This document shows, one piece after another, positions 1-12,179 of a stretch of 64,000 nt of DNA (position 1 is its first letter; every line of letters begins with the position of its first letter). The stretch is from positions 30,086 through 94,085 of the forward strand of contig WNNJ02000778.1 of the NCBI GenBank assembly GCA_012934845.2. The letters run 5' to 3'. The position numbers and the translations under genes were made by a program. The stretch is from Pomphorhynchus laevis. Lineage: Eukaryota > Acanthocephala > Palaeacanthocephala > Echinorhynchida > Pomphorhynchidae. Below the pieces are notes generated by a model. The model saw nothing but the letters and a program-made list of their open reading frames with translations, was not told where the DNA came from and did no database searches.

Positions 1-194
1 GATTTGTAGTCGTCGTGGGCGTGCTGCAGTTGAAGTTGTTGGTGATCCTTGCTGTAATGAGGTCGTGGTAGATGATAGTGAGGACAAGGTTGGTGGTATT
101 ACTAGAGGTGCTAATGTGATTAACGTTCCAGATGATTTCAAACCAACTTCAACACTGAAGTCTTCTCCAATACACACCAGACCGAGATACGAAA
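1..194. other. Unassigned sequence at window edge
   Basis: An open stretch on the plus strand covers most of this piece (codons from about 65, reading GGITRGANVINVPDDFK). It resembles no family I recognise. It lies directly upstream of a segment similar to the 5' part of the family 2 LINE near 37.7 kb, so it may be the upstream part of another copy. The sequence is truncated by the window edge. No function can be proposed. Confidence 0.2.
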
Positions 195-350
195 TTTTAA
201 TCGTTGTTCTAACTCGTACTGATTTATCCATGTATTATGTTAACTAAAATAAGTCGAATTTATTTATTTTTCCGTGCATTTTGCCAGTATTTATAAAAAA
301 TACTCCAGTCAAAAAAAAACTAAATAAGTGAAACAAGGGTGTGTCATATT
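195..350 (+). repeat. Diverged copy of the family 2 LINE 5' region
   Basis: This piece follows the same order of short matching blocks as 37700-37900: a block around TTATCCAT, then TATTTATAAAAAA.TACTCCA, then a GTGTGTCAT/GCGTGTCTTATTGT block. A closer copy of the same 5' region sits at 41283-41530. The similarity is clear but diverged, so this is an older copy. No coding part of the LINE follows it. Confidence 0.45.
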
Positions 351-1279
351 GTGTAACGGTTTCTATCCATTCATAAGTTAGTTGTTAATTGTCATTCTCT
401 CTGCTAAAGTTAATTTTCATCTAAAAAATATTTAACTTTCCGTGATTCACCTTATACCTAAAAATCAGGGTTTATTTATTATTTTTTAATAAAAAAATAA
501 CCTTGATAGAAAAATCAAGGTTAAAATATTACCTGATAGCTTGCAGAAGGTTTAAGTTAAATTGTTAACCAAATTTCAACTCCTAAATATTTGTTTCTTC
601 ATTCAAAGTAAAAACAGCAAACGAAAAGCTTGCTTCCCTTTGACTTTTACTCAAAGGGAAAAATTGGTAAATTATTATGCAAGCGTATGCTCCTAACGTT
701 AACTTAGAATAAGCATCTTTTTGGAGAATCTCAAGGTTATACTTGATTGTACTATTGCGAAGAATTAAATTCTGCTTCAGTGCTCATGTTGGTAACGATC
801 GTGATACATCAAATGGAATGTAAGCAAAGAACGGAGTTCATAATCTAAATGCAAGTTAAATTATAATAATGTTAAATTATTACGTTTGTTCAAGTAAGGA
901 CATATCAATAGCCAACAGCACGTATAAACATAAGAATATCCATGCTTGTACTTTGCATTATAATGATCTAGATTAAAGATAATTGATCAATTTTGTAATC
1001 GTAACATCCACGACGTTATGCTCTGAATATCTGTGTGGATAAAACGCTGAGTTATCAACCGATCACTACCTTGTAGTAAAATTTGTCGACAGGGACTTTA
1101 CCAGACAGATCGGGTAAGCACAAACTTTGTTCAAGTGCACGTTGATAACGACTGACAGATTCATTTATTAAGCTGCATTTTACAAGTTACATCCAAGAGA
1201 TGGACTTTGCTCAATTACTGGGATATCTGAAGAATGTCCAACAGGCATAAGTGATGTTCAGAAACCCTTGTTACGCCAT
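351..1279. other. AT-rich stretch without recognisable genes
   Basis: I see no long open frame, RNA gene or clear terminal repeats here. A short complementary pair (TTTGACTTTTACTCAAA, around 639-655) is the only local structure noticed. It is probably decayed repeat DNA. Confidence 0.4.
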
Positions 1280-1420
1280 TATGATCTTGATACCTTTAAA
1301 GTTTGCTGACTCATACCACTAGATAAAAACCCTTTAATTCGAACAATCGGGGTAAGAGATGTCATTTGTCAAATACTCGACAAAATGCGCTTTAAGAATT
1401 TTGACGAATACTCAAAATGA
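1280..1420 (+). pseudogene. Worn RT remnant, REL-type LINE family
   Basis: From 1310 one frame reads LIPLDKNPLIRTIGVRDV. It lines up with VSRLVPLDKNPGVRPVGIGE, the RT motif 2 region at residues 361-380 of the intact REL-type ORF at 23288-26311. Only about 30 codons are legible, and stops surround them. It is an old fragment of the same superfamily as the pieces at 2.3, 22.1, 43.7 and 56.9 kb. Its boundaries are not visible. Confidence 0.5.
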
Positions 1421-1857
1421 AAGAATCTTCATTCAATTATATGCCTGGTCAAATAGGCCGTAGTTGAAGCCGCGACACATTATGTTCGGGAGTTTTATTC
1501 AAAGGATAAATTCTATATAAAAGGAAATTACATCAATTGTTGCAAATTGAACATTTTTGTTTTGGACATTTATGTATTTACTAATATTTTCAAGAAATTT
1601 TTCTGTTTGGTAGGTATGAATCTACATGTATCAGTAAAGGCTGGAAAAATTTATAAAGTACCTGGTTTAACTTTTCAGTGGGCGTTCCATTTGTGCTGAT
1701 AATAGGTCTGCCGATATAATTTTCAACAATGGATGTAATTTCCTTGTATATCAGAATACCACATGAACGAGGAATATAAGCAATAGTAGAGATAAAACAG
1801 AAAACAAACACAGTCTAATGCTGTGCCGTTTCGACATTGTTTAGACTCATCAGTATC

Positions 1858-2049
1858 GGACACCTCTACTGCTGGATGCAGAGAGGAGCGGTAGACGGCT
1901 GCGTAAACTAACAATGACTTATCAGTGAGATACGAATATCACACTGGAAGTATACACTCCCAGTGTGCTATTCGTATCACACTGATGAGTCATGGTTAGT
2001 CTACTCAGCCGTCTACCTGGCCTCTCTGCATCTAACAGTGGATGTATCC
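1858..2049. repeat. Long imperfect palindrome
   Basis: Arms at 1858-1947 and 1960-2049 are reverse complements with scattered mismatches, separated by a 12-base spacer. Shared blocks include CCAGTGTG, ATTCGTATC, CACTGAT, AGTCAT and CAGCCGTCTAC. The length suits a foldback or MITE-like element, or a snap-back duplication. No coding content is evident. Short open frames across it are chance. Confidence 0.8.
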
Positions 2050-2289
2050 AGTACTTAGTTAATTACAATAAAATACACAGATTTATTTTACAATGAACCA
2101 GCTAACAGAGACATGCGCAGTATGCCATTTACGGTTTCGTCTTACGGCTTCAGGACTGCTGTTTAAACACGGCAAGTGCCGGATCCAGCAGACCACAACT
2201 TTTAATTTGCGATGAACATGATACATCAGCGGCTTAAGCGGAAAACAACAATAACCAGGCCGACATCGACTCAATTGGCTCAATTCAGC

Positions 2290-3022
2290 TGCCATTCACC
2301 GATTGTTTAACGCCCGTTTTGGAGCGCCACTGTCCCATGATCCTACGTATCCCGCAGGGCTCTCGAGCTTTAGTCGCGCAGACACTTGAAACGGCTCTTG
2401 GGCATGTAAATACCGACCCCAAAGCCTGGTCAATCTGGGTAGCCCTCTTTTACTTTGCAAATGCTTGCCTTGGTGTTAGCAGCAAGGGATTAAGGGAGGA
2501 CAACGGTACGAGCCTGACTGCAAAGATCAAGCAAGCTACACAGTCATTCTCTGTCATCTAATCATCACTATGAAACGAGCAACATAAACGGAAGTCTATG
2601 AATAATAATGTCTCGAGTATCGTGGGAACATCGTCAAGATCCATCGAGGAGGTGGCGAAGATGATAACAAGGAAGGTCGAAGACGGGGACATCAGAGGGG
2701 CTATTAGAATTGCTTCAAGTGGCGAAAAGCTCGCCCCTTTATCCCACTAAAATGCTCAGATGATGCGCCTTACATATCCACCGAGAAACACTAATATTCA
2801 ATCCGGTATATACTCAACAGATCTCCCAGAGGCAATCATAGCAACTTCGGATGACGTTATCGCAGCGATGCGCTCTTTTCCTAAGGGAACGGCGGGAGGT
2901 TTTGACCGATTTCGCCCACGTCACCTTCAAGACCTAGTTGGTATAGGAGGCACTTGTAGAGACACAGGACTTGTCAAACAGTTGACAAATTTCATCAATA
3001 TCGTCCTCAAAGGAAGTGTAAT
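2290..3022 (+). pseudogene. N-terminal part of an REL-type LINE protein (broken)
   Basis: Three consecutive pieces read as one degraded protein. The first (about 2319-2561) contains LRIPQGSRALVA and WVALFYFANACLGV. The second (2659-2750) contains KVEDGDIRGAIRIASSG and EKLAP. The third (2760-3015) contains SFPKGTAGGFDRFRPRHLQ followed by LTNFIN. This order is what I associate with an invertebrate RT family whose proteins end in a restriction-like nuclease; the intact local relative is 23288-26311. In-frame stops at 2561 and 2750 and frame changes separate the pieces. The copy is cut off at about 3022, where an inverted PLE segment begins, so the catalytic RT core is missing. Confidence 0.6.
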
Positions 3023-3025
3023 AAA

Positions 3026-3300
3026 ACATAAATGCTTTAGTTTAATTGCTGAATCCACTGTTGAATTGATTCGATTCCTTTCTCAATAGAAATTGAAGTA
3101 TATAATGATTCGATGTCAATGCTTAGCAAGATAGATTCTGTTGGAATCGAGTGCTTGTGGGATTCAAATTTGCTAAGCTAAGATTCAAGTCTATCTTGCT
3201 TAGCATTGACATCGAATCATTATATACTTTAATTTCTATTGAGAAAGGAATCGAATCGATTCAATAGTTGATTCAGGAATCAAACTATAGCATTTCAGAA
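3026..3300. repeat. Inverted repeat formed by a flipped piece of the PLE RT
   Basis: The left arm (about 3026-3140) is the reverse complement of the right arm (about 3188-3300), with a roughly 47-base spacer. The right arm is in the coding orientation of the PLE RT. The left arm is therefore an antisense copy of the same segment, joined head to head. Such inverted 5' pieces are common in PLE insertions. Confidence 0.8.
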
Positions 3301-4615
3301 CAACGAAAAGTGATAGAATTGCTTAAACTAGTACTGACGTCTAATACATTTACATTCGAAGAGAAATGTTAAAACAGATTATTGGTACAACAATGGGATC
3401 ACCTGTTGCACCAGTTTTCGCTGGACTCTATGTTGCACGAATAGAGGAAAAATTCTTCTCAACGTATTCACACAAACCGTATATATTGTGGCGATACATT
3501 GATGACAAATTTGTCGTATGGACGCATGGGGAAGATAACTTAGCCTTGATGTTGTATGAACTAAACAAAGCGAGCGAGCTACATTTCACGCACGATCGAG
3601 TCAACCCGTTGCCATTTCTGGATACTAAAATCTAAAAGACAAGGATGGTAGAATACAAACACAAATGTTTCGCAAATTCGACAACACAGGGAACTTAATT
3701 CATTCGGATATTTTTATTCCAATTAAGACGAAAAGACTAATTATTAAAAATGAATTCATATCTGTCAGAAAGATAAGTTCAACGAACAACTCTTATGAAA
3801 ATGCAAGTAAACAGTTATTATCAGAATTCAAAGACCTCGGGTACACCAGCAATGCAATAAAGAGACGACAATTTATTGTAAATCGAATTAATCGCAATAC
3901 ATTGCTAAAATCCAAGAAACCGACAGACGTTTGCAATATCGAGAATACCTACTTTCAAAGGTTTGAGTATCATCCGGCATTAATGAATAAAAGATGTGAG
4001 AACAACTTTGGAAAAGATCACATGAGATAAAGATGGAAACATACGAATGTCATTGTTCGCATTTAAAAGTAACCGAACGCTGCAGCAGATAATATGTCAT
4101 GCGAATACTTTATCGGATGGTAGCAAGCAATGTGGAAAGAAACGATGCAAGTGTTGCCAGGAAATGAAAGATACGAAAACAATCAAAAGTAATATGACAG
4201 GATTGCACTATAAGATCCATGGAAACAACGATTGCAAATCCAAAGGTAACATATACATTTGATCCTGCAAAATGTGCCCACCCCAATATGTGGGACAAAC
4301 TGGCCTGGAAATGCATATTCGGGCACTTAATCGACTGTCAGATATACGTAATTAACGAGCCAACAACTATGGGGAGGTTAATCATTGCATACACAATGAA
4401 GCACACGTAATGACAACGGCAATCATAGAATCTGGCATTAAAGATACGGCGAAAAGCAAACAACGTGAACTACATTGGATTGGGCAACTGTGCATTGGCA
4501 TGCAACTAAATAAAGAACATTTTTACAAATTTGTATAGAAAATTAGCAATCTTCTTTCAGATCCAGAAGCGCATGCAGCAACTATAGTATCAGCAGCCAC
4601 TCATATATTCTTTCA

Positions 4616-4640
4616 CTGACGAAGAAAGAAAAAGTCGAAA
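4616..4640 (+). other. Possible degenerate hammerhead-like core at PLE 3' end
   Basis: The bases CTGACGA are followed 14 bases later by GAAAG, just after the GIY-YIG part of the PLE. PLE terminal repeats are known to carry hammerhead ribozymes with a CUGANGA...GAAA core. The intervening 14 bases do not form a convincing stem II, so this is at best a decayed remnant and may be chance. Confidence 0.2.
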
Positions 4641-4720
4641 GTTTTAAAAATAGTGCTCAGTTGTTTGGATGTTGTCTTTTTGGAGATTTTGAGAACATTG
4701 ATTACATTGATTATATTATA

Positions 4721-4944
4721 TGTGAGGAATTGATGGTGTCTTTACAGTTATCACAAACGCAGTCGAAACGCACCCTAACCACTTCATCCGATTGACGATG
4801 ACTGCTGGGTGGTTGGGAGCGTCTCGGTGTGATACATTAGACTGATGGAGCTGATGATCGAAGTCCATTTATTTAGCAGCATATTGATTTAAAATCAATC
4901 GTAGCCAGTTTTGGCTCCTGCACCACAGTTTCAAGCGATTTTTC
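4721..4944. other. Short unassigned spacer
   Basis: There is no gene or repeat recognised between the PLE and the following LINE remnant. It may include PLE 3' sequence. Confidence 0.3.
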
Positions 4945-6030
4945 GCACTTCCAATTTATATGTAATTCGACCAGGAGAAATTCACAAGAACCGTGACCTC
5001 CTTGATTGTATTTTAGGCAGTGGTTTTGGCATGATTCTTGGTGACTTTAACAATAAAACTGGTCGTTGAATTAAAGCAGAACGTCGCGGAGCCACTAACC
5101 ACAATACTTTATCTTCATTGCACAACAACTAATTCTCTCTTTAAAATCCTACTGCTACTCAAGAAATGGCTGCTTAAGGCCTTGTATTCATCAGTAGCGC
5201 TAACAAGTGACCACCTCGCACGATATACTTCGCTGGCGGTTGGCACGACCTACTGTGTTGGCAGTTGGAAGATGCCCTTCTGGAAAAGTGGTTCTACTTG
5301 GATTTAATCAGTATAGCGTTCTTTCAGGCGGCTATTGAACTCCCGTGTTGTAGGAAATGCGAGTTTTACCAGGATTTAATTCCTACCTATCTTCGCAAGC
5401 TACAGGGATACTTTAGACTACCTATAAAGGTCGTATTTTCAATTCGACTTTGACAAAATTCAAGGTCCAATCAAAACTGTTCACCTTCCCAATATCTCTG
5501 TTTCCTTCCAACAATCTCTCTCGAACGAATATTTGAGTTCTATGTATAGACTCCAACTGAGCAGAGATAAGGCTAACATTGCTCGCCTTAATCCATCTCA
5601 GTCTTCTGCTTGAAAGGTTTTCAATAAAGAAGTTTGTTAGCTGGAAAGAGTGAGAACCGGGCTGGATTAGTAACATAGGTCTTGGTAAATTTTGGAAAAG
5701 TCACTATCCCATCACAATTATTAAGCCACTCTTTATCATCAACCAATCCCTACCCAGGGCGATTTCAGGAGTAAGAATCTTTCGGTTACGAATATCCTCA
5801 ACTCTTGGGTTCCGTTTCCGGGAACCTCCAAAACCCAATCGCCCACTCGCATCTGTCAGCTTTTGACGAATTGCTAGAGAAAGGAAGTCTTTATCACTCT
5901 AATTTTACCCTCACCATCTGATATTGATGGCATTAACATTAGCCGTCGACTATTTTTCCAAAGAAAAAACGGATTGCTTTCCTAAAGATCTCCGGCCCAT
6001 TTCGATATTGATTTCAATTGTAAGAACTAC
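4945..6030 (+). pseudogene. Heavily worn family 1 LINE (endonuclease to RT start)
   Basis: The plus strand follows the family 1 LINE at 49.6-52.1 kb piece by piece. It has IRPGEIHKNRDLLD, then the APE-type endonuclease motif ILGDFNNKTGR, then AFFQAAIE, the block around 5700-5800, and finally ISGPFRY near 6000, where the better copy has LRPISIQ. Many stops and frame changes interrupt it and no long frame survives. The RT catalytic part is absent, because the similarity ends just as the RT domain begins. It is the oldest of the family 1 copies here. Confidence 0.7.
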
Positions 6031-6596
6031 TTTATTTTATTAGGTGCATGTTTATTAGTTATTGAGAAAATCTTTTATTATTTACCGCCAGTCTGTCCCA
6101 CATGCATTGATCCACTTTGAACGCATTTACATACGTAAACCTACCTTTGCTTGTACAAATATAATCACATATGATATTATTGTCTATATCAGCGTAAGAT
6201 TTCTTAAATTGTTTAGCTCTTAGCATTGCAATGCTGCATTTGCATCTCCTATCTCATCAAGGTTTGCGTGACCCTGACAAATAATATTTAATTGATATCA
6301 GTAGCATTTACCAAAATGATATTTTAAATGATATTTTAAATTGTATTACCATTCTTGTGTCGAACAAACACTATTGATTGTCAAACGTCTAATTAATCAA
6401 AGTACAGCTTATATGCTTATTAATATTATAGACCATCCACTTTCGAATACAATGTATTATCGTATTATTGTTAGGACTTAACTTTGTTCCAACACCTGTT
6501 GAATTTAATTGGATAAAATTTCAACAGGCTCAGATTCATGTCGAGAAATTTTTCTTAAATATACTGGACGAGGAAAATTCTGTACCGAAATTATGT
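6031..6596. other. AT-rich spacer before LTR element A
   Basis: No coding potential or clear repeat is visible. It contains short repeated phrases such as AAATGATATTTTAAAT near 6316. It forms the left flank of LTR element A. Confidence 0.3.
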
Positions 6597-6737
6597 TTGA
6601 AGTAAAGTATCTTCATCTAACTACCACGAAAATCATTCGATATTGTCATCTGTTGTTTCGACTGTTCAATATATAAGGATTTAAACAATTACTTCTAATG
6701 AATCAGTAAGACGTCGGTGACTGAATTAGTTGATGTG
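6597..6737. repeat. 141 bp direct repeat, left copy flanking LTR element A
   Basis: This 141-base segment starts TTGAAGTAAAGTATC and ends AGTTGATGTG. By eye it is identical to 10787-10927. It directly abuts the left LTR of element A. It is far longer than a normal target-site duplication, so its origin is unclear (see findings). Confidence 0.85.
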
Positions 6738-6821
6738 TGTAATGATACTTACCTTTTGACTTGTTATTCTAGATGTATTAGAATAAAGCCTATTCTTCTC
6801 TGTTTGAATTTACTCGGTACA
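6738..6821 (+). repeat. Left LTR of element A
   Basis: The LTR starts TGTAATGATA and ends TCGGTACA, giving the usual TG...CA ends. It is 84 bases and identical by eye to 10696-10779. It contains TGTATTAGAATAAA (6774-6787), which includes an AATAAA signal. Confidence 0.85.
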
Positions 6822-6836
6822 ATTTATTCTAATACA
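6774..6836 (+). promoter_or_regulatory. Candidate self-priming site of element A
   Basis: The 14 bases at 6774-6787 inside the LTR are a perfect reverse complement of 6823-6836, which start two bases after the LTR end. In the Tf1/sushi group of gypsy-like elements the 5' end of the RNA folds back on such a site to prime reverse transcription. The pairing is seen directly in the sequence. The function is inferred, and is supported by the matching arrangement in element B with different bases. Confidence 0.65.
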
Positions 6837-6844
6837 CTGTTACC

Positions 6845-7780
6845 ATGGACAAGATCTTGAAGCCAAACATCTTGGAATTGCATCCTGATGACACGAATGC
6901 CGAGCGCACCTGGAGACATTGGCTCATACGTTTCAAGACATTCATTTCGTCCTTGGAGTCACCGTCCGATAGTGACAAATTTCACATTTTAACGAACCTG
7001 GTTTCAGCGGAGGTTTACGACCTTTTTCGAGAAACGGAAACTTACGAAAACGCGTTATCGACGTTATCTACTACGTACGTCAAATCGAAAACGGATTTGT
7101 TTCTGCGACATCAATTGCGTAATCAGCGCCAATCGTCCAACCAAACAATCGATCAATTCATAAGGCATATCGAATCTCTGGGTCGTGAATGTCCATTCGA
7201 GGCTGTAACAGCTCAAAATCATCGAGATTTATTTTTACGCGACACGTTCGTCGCAGGAATCAACTCACCGATAATTCGGCAACGCCTGCTTGAAGCTGCG
7301 GTACACAATAAAGCCAAGGCGTACGAGCTTGCACGAACTTTGGAAGACGCGCATACTCAAGCAAGCCATTTCACAGAACAATCAAACTTAAATATGGGTT
7401 GTGAATCGATGACCATAAATGAACTACATGAAAATATACAAGAAGAACTTCCTTGTCAAATACAATGTAACTCGGTAGAACGTCACAAATGCTACTTTTG
7501 TCGAGATACAATTCACAAACGAGATCGATGTCCTGCTAAGAATATCACTTGTCGTACTTGCGGGAAGTTGGGTCATTTCGCACGGGTGTGTAAATCCAAA
7601 CGACAAATTTCAACAGGTGTCCATTCCGTGCTAGGTAGCACTTCTTTCTTTCAAGATTCTGCCGCGACGCTACCAACAATTCAAATTTGTATAAAAGGGG
7701 TTTCGTTAAATGCGTTGATTGATACAGGTAGTGCACTCAATTTGATAAGACCTGATATTTCCACTTTGTGCAAACTGACA
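6845..7780 (+). other. Element A gag and protease region
   Basis: The region starts MDKILKPNILELHPDD just after the priming site. It has a capsid-like helical stretch, then two CCHC-type knuckles (CYFCRDTIHKRDRC and CRTCGKLGHFARVC), then a retroviral-type aspartic protease motif (ALIDTGSALNLI). Gag proteins of this family form the particle and bind the RNA. A homologous but worn gag opens element B, with start MDKLLKPETLNIDPD. Treated as part of a fossil element. Confidence 0.8.
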
Positions 7781-7904
7781 TCGAACCCCTCAACTATACG
7801 TGTGTCTATGGCGAACACCGCATTCTCGACTAAACTACGACAATTCGTGGTAGCGGATATATCAGCTGATGGCAGACCTTACAAGAATATAAAATTCCAT
7901 ATTT

Positions 7905-10360
<2,456 letters not shown>

Positions 10361-10695
10361 GAATTTATACGATGGCGATAAAATGTGTGATCAGGCATCA
10401 ATAAATGACCATTCAACAGTAAATAGCAATTCTCATTCACGTTCAGATAAGCGTTCTGATGAAATCACTGTCAACCCTGAAAACTTGGATGCAACGAAGT
10501 ATATCGATGAGACAGTTAATCACAACGAGGAAAACGAACTATCCAGACAGGATGAATCATTTCTCTTAAATACTGATAATACGTGCCAGAGCAACTACCC
10601 TACGAGATACTTCAATCGTTCTGAAAATGGGGAACTACGACCTCAAAGAAATCGAAGAAGTCCTGCGTACTTAAATGATTATGTCGTGGGGAGAA

Positions 10696-10779
10696 TGTAA
10701 TGATACTTACCTTTTGACTTGTTATTCTAGATGTATTAGAATAAAGCCTATTCTTCTCTGTTTGAATTTACTCGGTACA
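10696..10779 (+). repeat. Right LTR of element A
   Basis: This is an 84-base copy of the left LTR, identical by eye, preceded by a purine-rich tract. The identity argues for a recent insertion. Confidence 0.85.
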
Positions 10780-10786
10780 AGTAAAG

Positions 10787-10927
10787 TTGAAGTAAAGTAT
10801 CTTCATCTAACTACCACGAAAATCATTCGATATTGTCATCTGTTGTTTCGACTGTTCAATATATAAGGATTTAAACAATTACTTCTAATGAATCAGTAAG
10901 ACGTCGGTGACTGAATTAGTTGATGTG
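10787..10927. repeat. 141 bp direct repeat, right copy
   Basis: Same sequence as 6597-6737, separated from the right LTR by seven bases (AGTAAAG). The order on the two sides is therefore repeat-LTR on the left and LTR-spacer-repeat on the right. Confidence 0.85.
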
Positions 10928-11271
10928 AAAGGAAAGGAAAAAATTGACTTATATTTAAGCACACGACGCTGGCAGCAGTTGACATTAATCGACAAAACAT
11001 CAACAAACTACGATTGACAACGATCGACAAACATCGATCGTTGTATGAAAACGATCGAAAACGATATGAAAACGTAGTATGAAATTATTAATATGAAATT
11101 AATTCCGGATCAGGATAAATAAAAACAAAAATTTATTTATATTTTTCATCAGTTTTCCATCGTATTTTAATGGTCAGAAAAACGTCATTTATTGTTTAAT
11201 AATAAAAACGTTTTTCAACGTTATCCATAATCGGAGAAAACGTAGTATAAAATTATTAATATGAAATTAAT
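10928..11271. other. AT-rich flank with a 36 bp direct repeat
   Basis: No gene is seen. A segment beginning AACGTAGTATGAAATTATT at about 11069-11104 recurs with one or two changes at about 11236-11272, just before the GC-rich palindrome. Several short CGATCG-type palindromes lie at 11010-11060. Confidence 0.5.
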
Positions 11272-11523
11272 ATTAATTGTGGCGCGCCCAGCGCGCCACC
11301 CATGCCAGATGCGCCACCCAATGGTGGCGCATCTGGCATGATGCGACACCATTGGGTGGCGCATCATGGGAGCACCCTATGGTGGCGCATAAATGTTGAA
11401 TCCTATGCGCATATGATTTTATGCGCCACCATAGGGAGCACCCTATGGTGGCGCATAAAATCATAAAAATCCATAGGGTGGCGCATCTGGCATGGGTGGC
11501 GCGCTGGGCGCGCCACATTAATT
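11272..11523. repeat. GC-rich nested palindrome
   Basis: The outer arms (from about 11272 and ending about 11523) match as reverse complements over about 50 bases, including ATTAAT.GTGGCGCGCCC. Inside is a perfect stem of 24 bases per arm with a 4-base AGCA loop (11413-11464), plus a smaller stem around 11310-11340. The word TGCGCCACC or its complement recurs about ten times. GC content is sharply higher than in the flanking AT-rich DNA. The element has no coding capacity that I accept and ends in ATTAAT on both sides. Confidence 0.9.
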
Positions 11524-11780
11524 ATAATGTGAAATTATTTTTTAAATTATCCAAATTTATAAATAAAAATAATGTACAAATATAGTTAGACAAGTGAAAT
11601 ATGTTTTCATGTGACGCATCCAGATGGAACAGGACTGTTCCCGGAGGGGTTTTCCTTGATACATGCTGCTGCGTTTCCATTCTGAATCGCCTGCGCTTAT
11701 ACGTTAAAGTACAAAGGTATATGCTCTCCGGTCATTATATTTTAAATTTTATAATTTAAATGTTATATTTTTATTATAAT
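11524..11780. other. Possible 5' flank or intron of the candidate host exon
   Basis: The AT-rich sequence ends in TTATTATAATTTATTTTAG (about 11771-11789), which resembles a 3' splice site with its pyrimidine/AT tract. No promoter element is certain. Confidence 0.25.
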
Positions 11781-11789
11781 TTATTTTAG

Positions 11790-12166
11790 TTTCGTCAAAT
11801 AACGACTTTTAGATGAGTCTAATGGGTACGAAATTGAATTCGTTAACCTTTAAGGTTCTTCCATTTTGCTATCGACGTATATTCACCGCAAATTATTCTA
11901 CTGCAGCATCTGGTACTACTAGCTCTTCAACGAGTAGCACACAATTAAACGAACTGGCTAGGAAGCACGTGCCTAACTTCCCGGGTGAAGAAGAAATATT
12001 GGCTCGTTCTTGGAACAAACCACAGTGGGAAAGGCGTGAAAGAAATGTACGAGCAAAAACAATTTTACCATCTAAATGTATAGACTTTTCTTATCGATTT
12101 TTATTTTAAAAATGAATTGAAAAAGATTAATTAGTTCCTTCTCTTAGGTACAAGGGAGAAAACCTG
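11790..12166 (+). CDS. Candidate host exon(s), mitochondrial-type N-terminus, unknown function
   Basis: The ATG at 11813 opens a 98-codon frame to 12109. Its start (MSLMGTKLNSLTFKVLPFCY, then RRIFTANYST) is rich in Arg, Ser and Thr without acidic residues, as expected of a mitochondrial targeting peptide. It is followed by HVPNFPGEEEILARSWNKPQ and WERRERN, which look like ordinary protein and not low-complexity sequence. A GT at about 12045 after RERN could be a 5' splice site. CTTCTCTTAG just before 12149 could be its acceptor, which would give a short second exon ending at a TAA near 12175. I do not recognise the family. The case for a real gene is its non-transposon character and codon texture; the exon model is a guess. 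Only the 11813-12045 part is supported with any strength. Confidence 0.35.
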
Positions 12167-12179
12167 AAATTTAAAATCA

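Larger units (their letters stand above)
3022..4720 (+). mobile_element. Penelope-like element (PLE), 5'-truncated and broken
   Basis: The plus strand carries the hallmarks of a Penelope-like retroelement. An RT part begins near 3190 (LLSIDIESLYTLISIEKGI) and continues in the frame at 3366-3635 (GTTMGSPVAPVFAGLY, then WRYIDDKFVVW). The connecting region follows at 3665-4030. A GIY-YIG-type endonuclease part follows at 4047-4520 (Cys-rich CGKKRCKCC, then PQYVGQTGLEMHIRA, then QRELHWI). PLEs reverse transcribe with a telomerase-related RT and nick DNA with the GIY-YIG nuclease. Here stops split the frame after LDTKI, near 4028 and at 4261. The element starts with an inverted copy of its own RT start (3026-3140). 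The 3' limit is approximate. Confidence 0.8.

Noticed and set aside
11273-11518. 81-codon minus-strand frame through the GC-rich palindrome
   Set aside because: Its repeats (CATIGCS) simply follow the nested inverted repeats of the DNA.
12050-12090. Identity of the 11.8 kb frame as an SDHAF4-type protein from its CIDF word
   Set aside because: The CIDF lies after the likely splice site and none of the other conserved residues of that family are seen.
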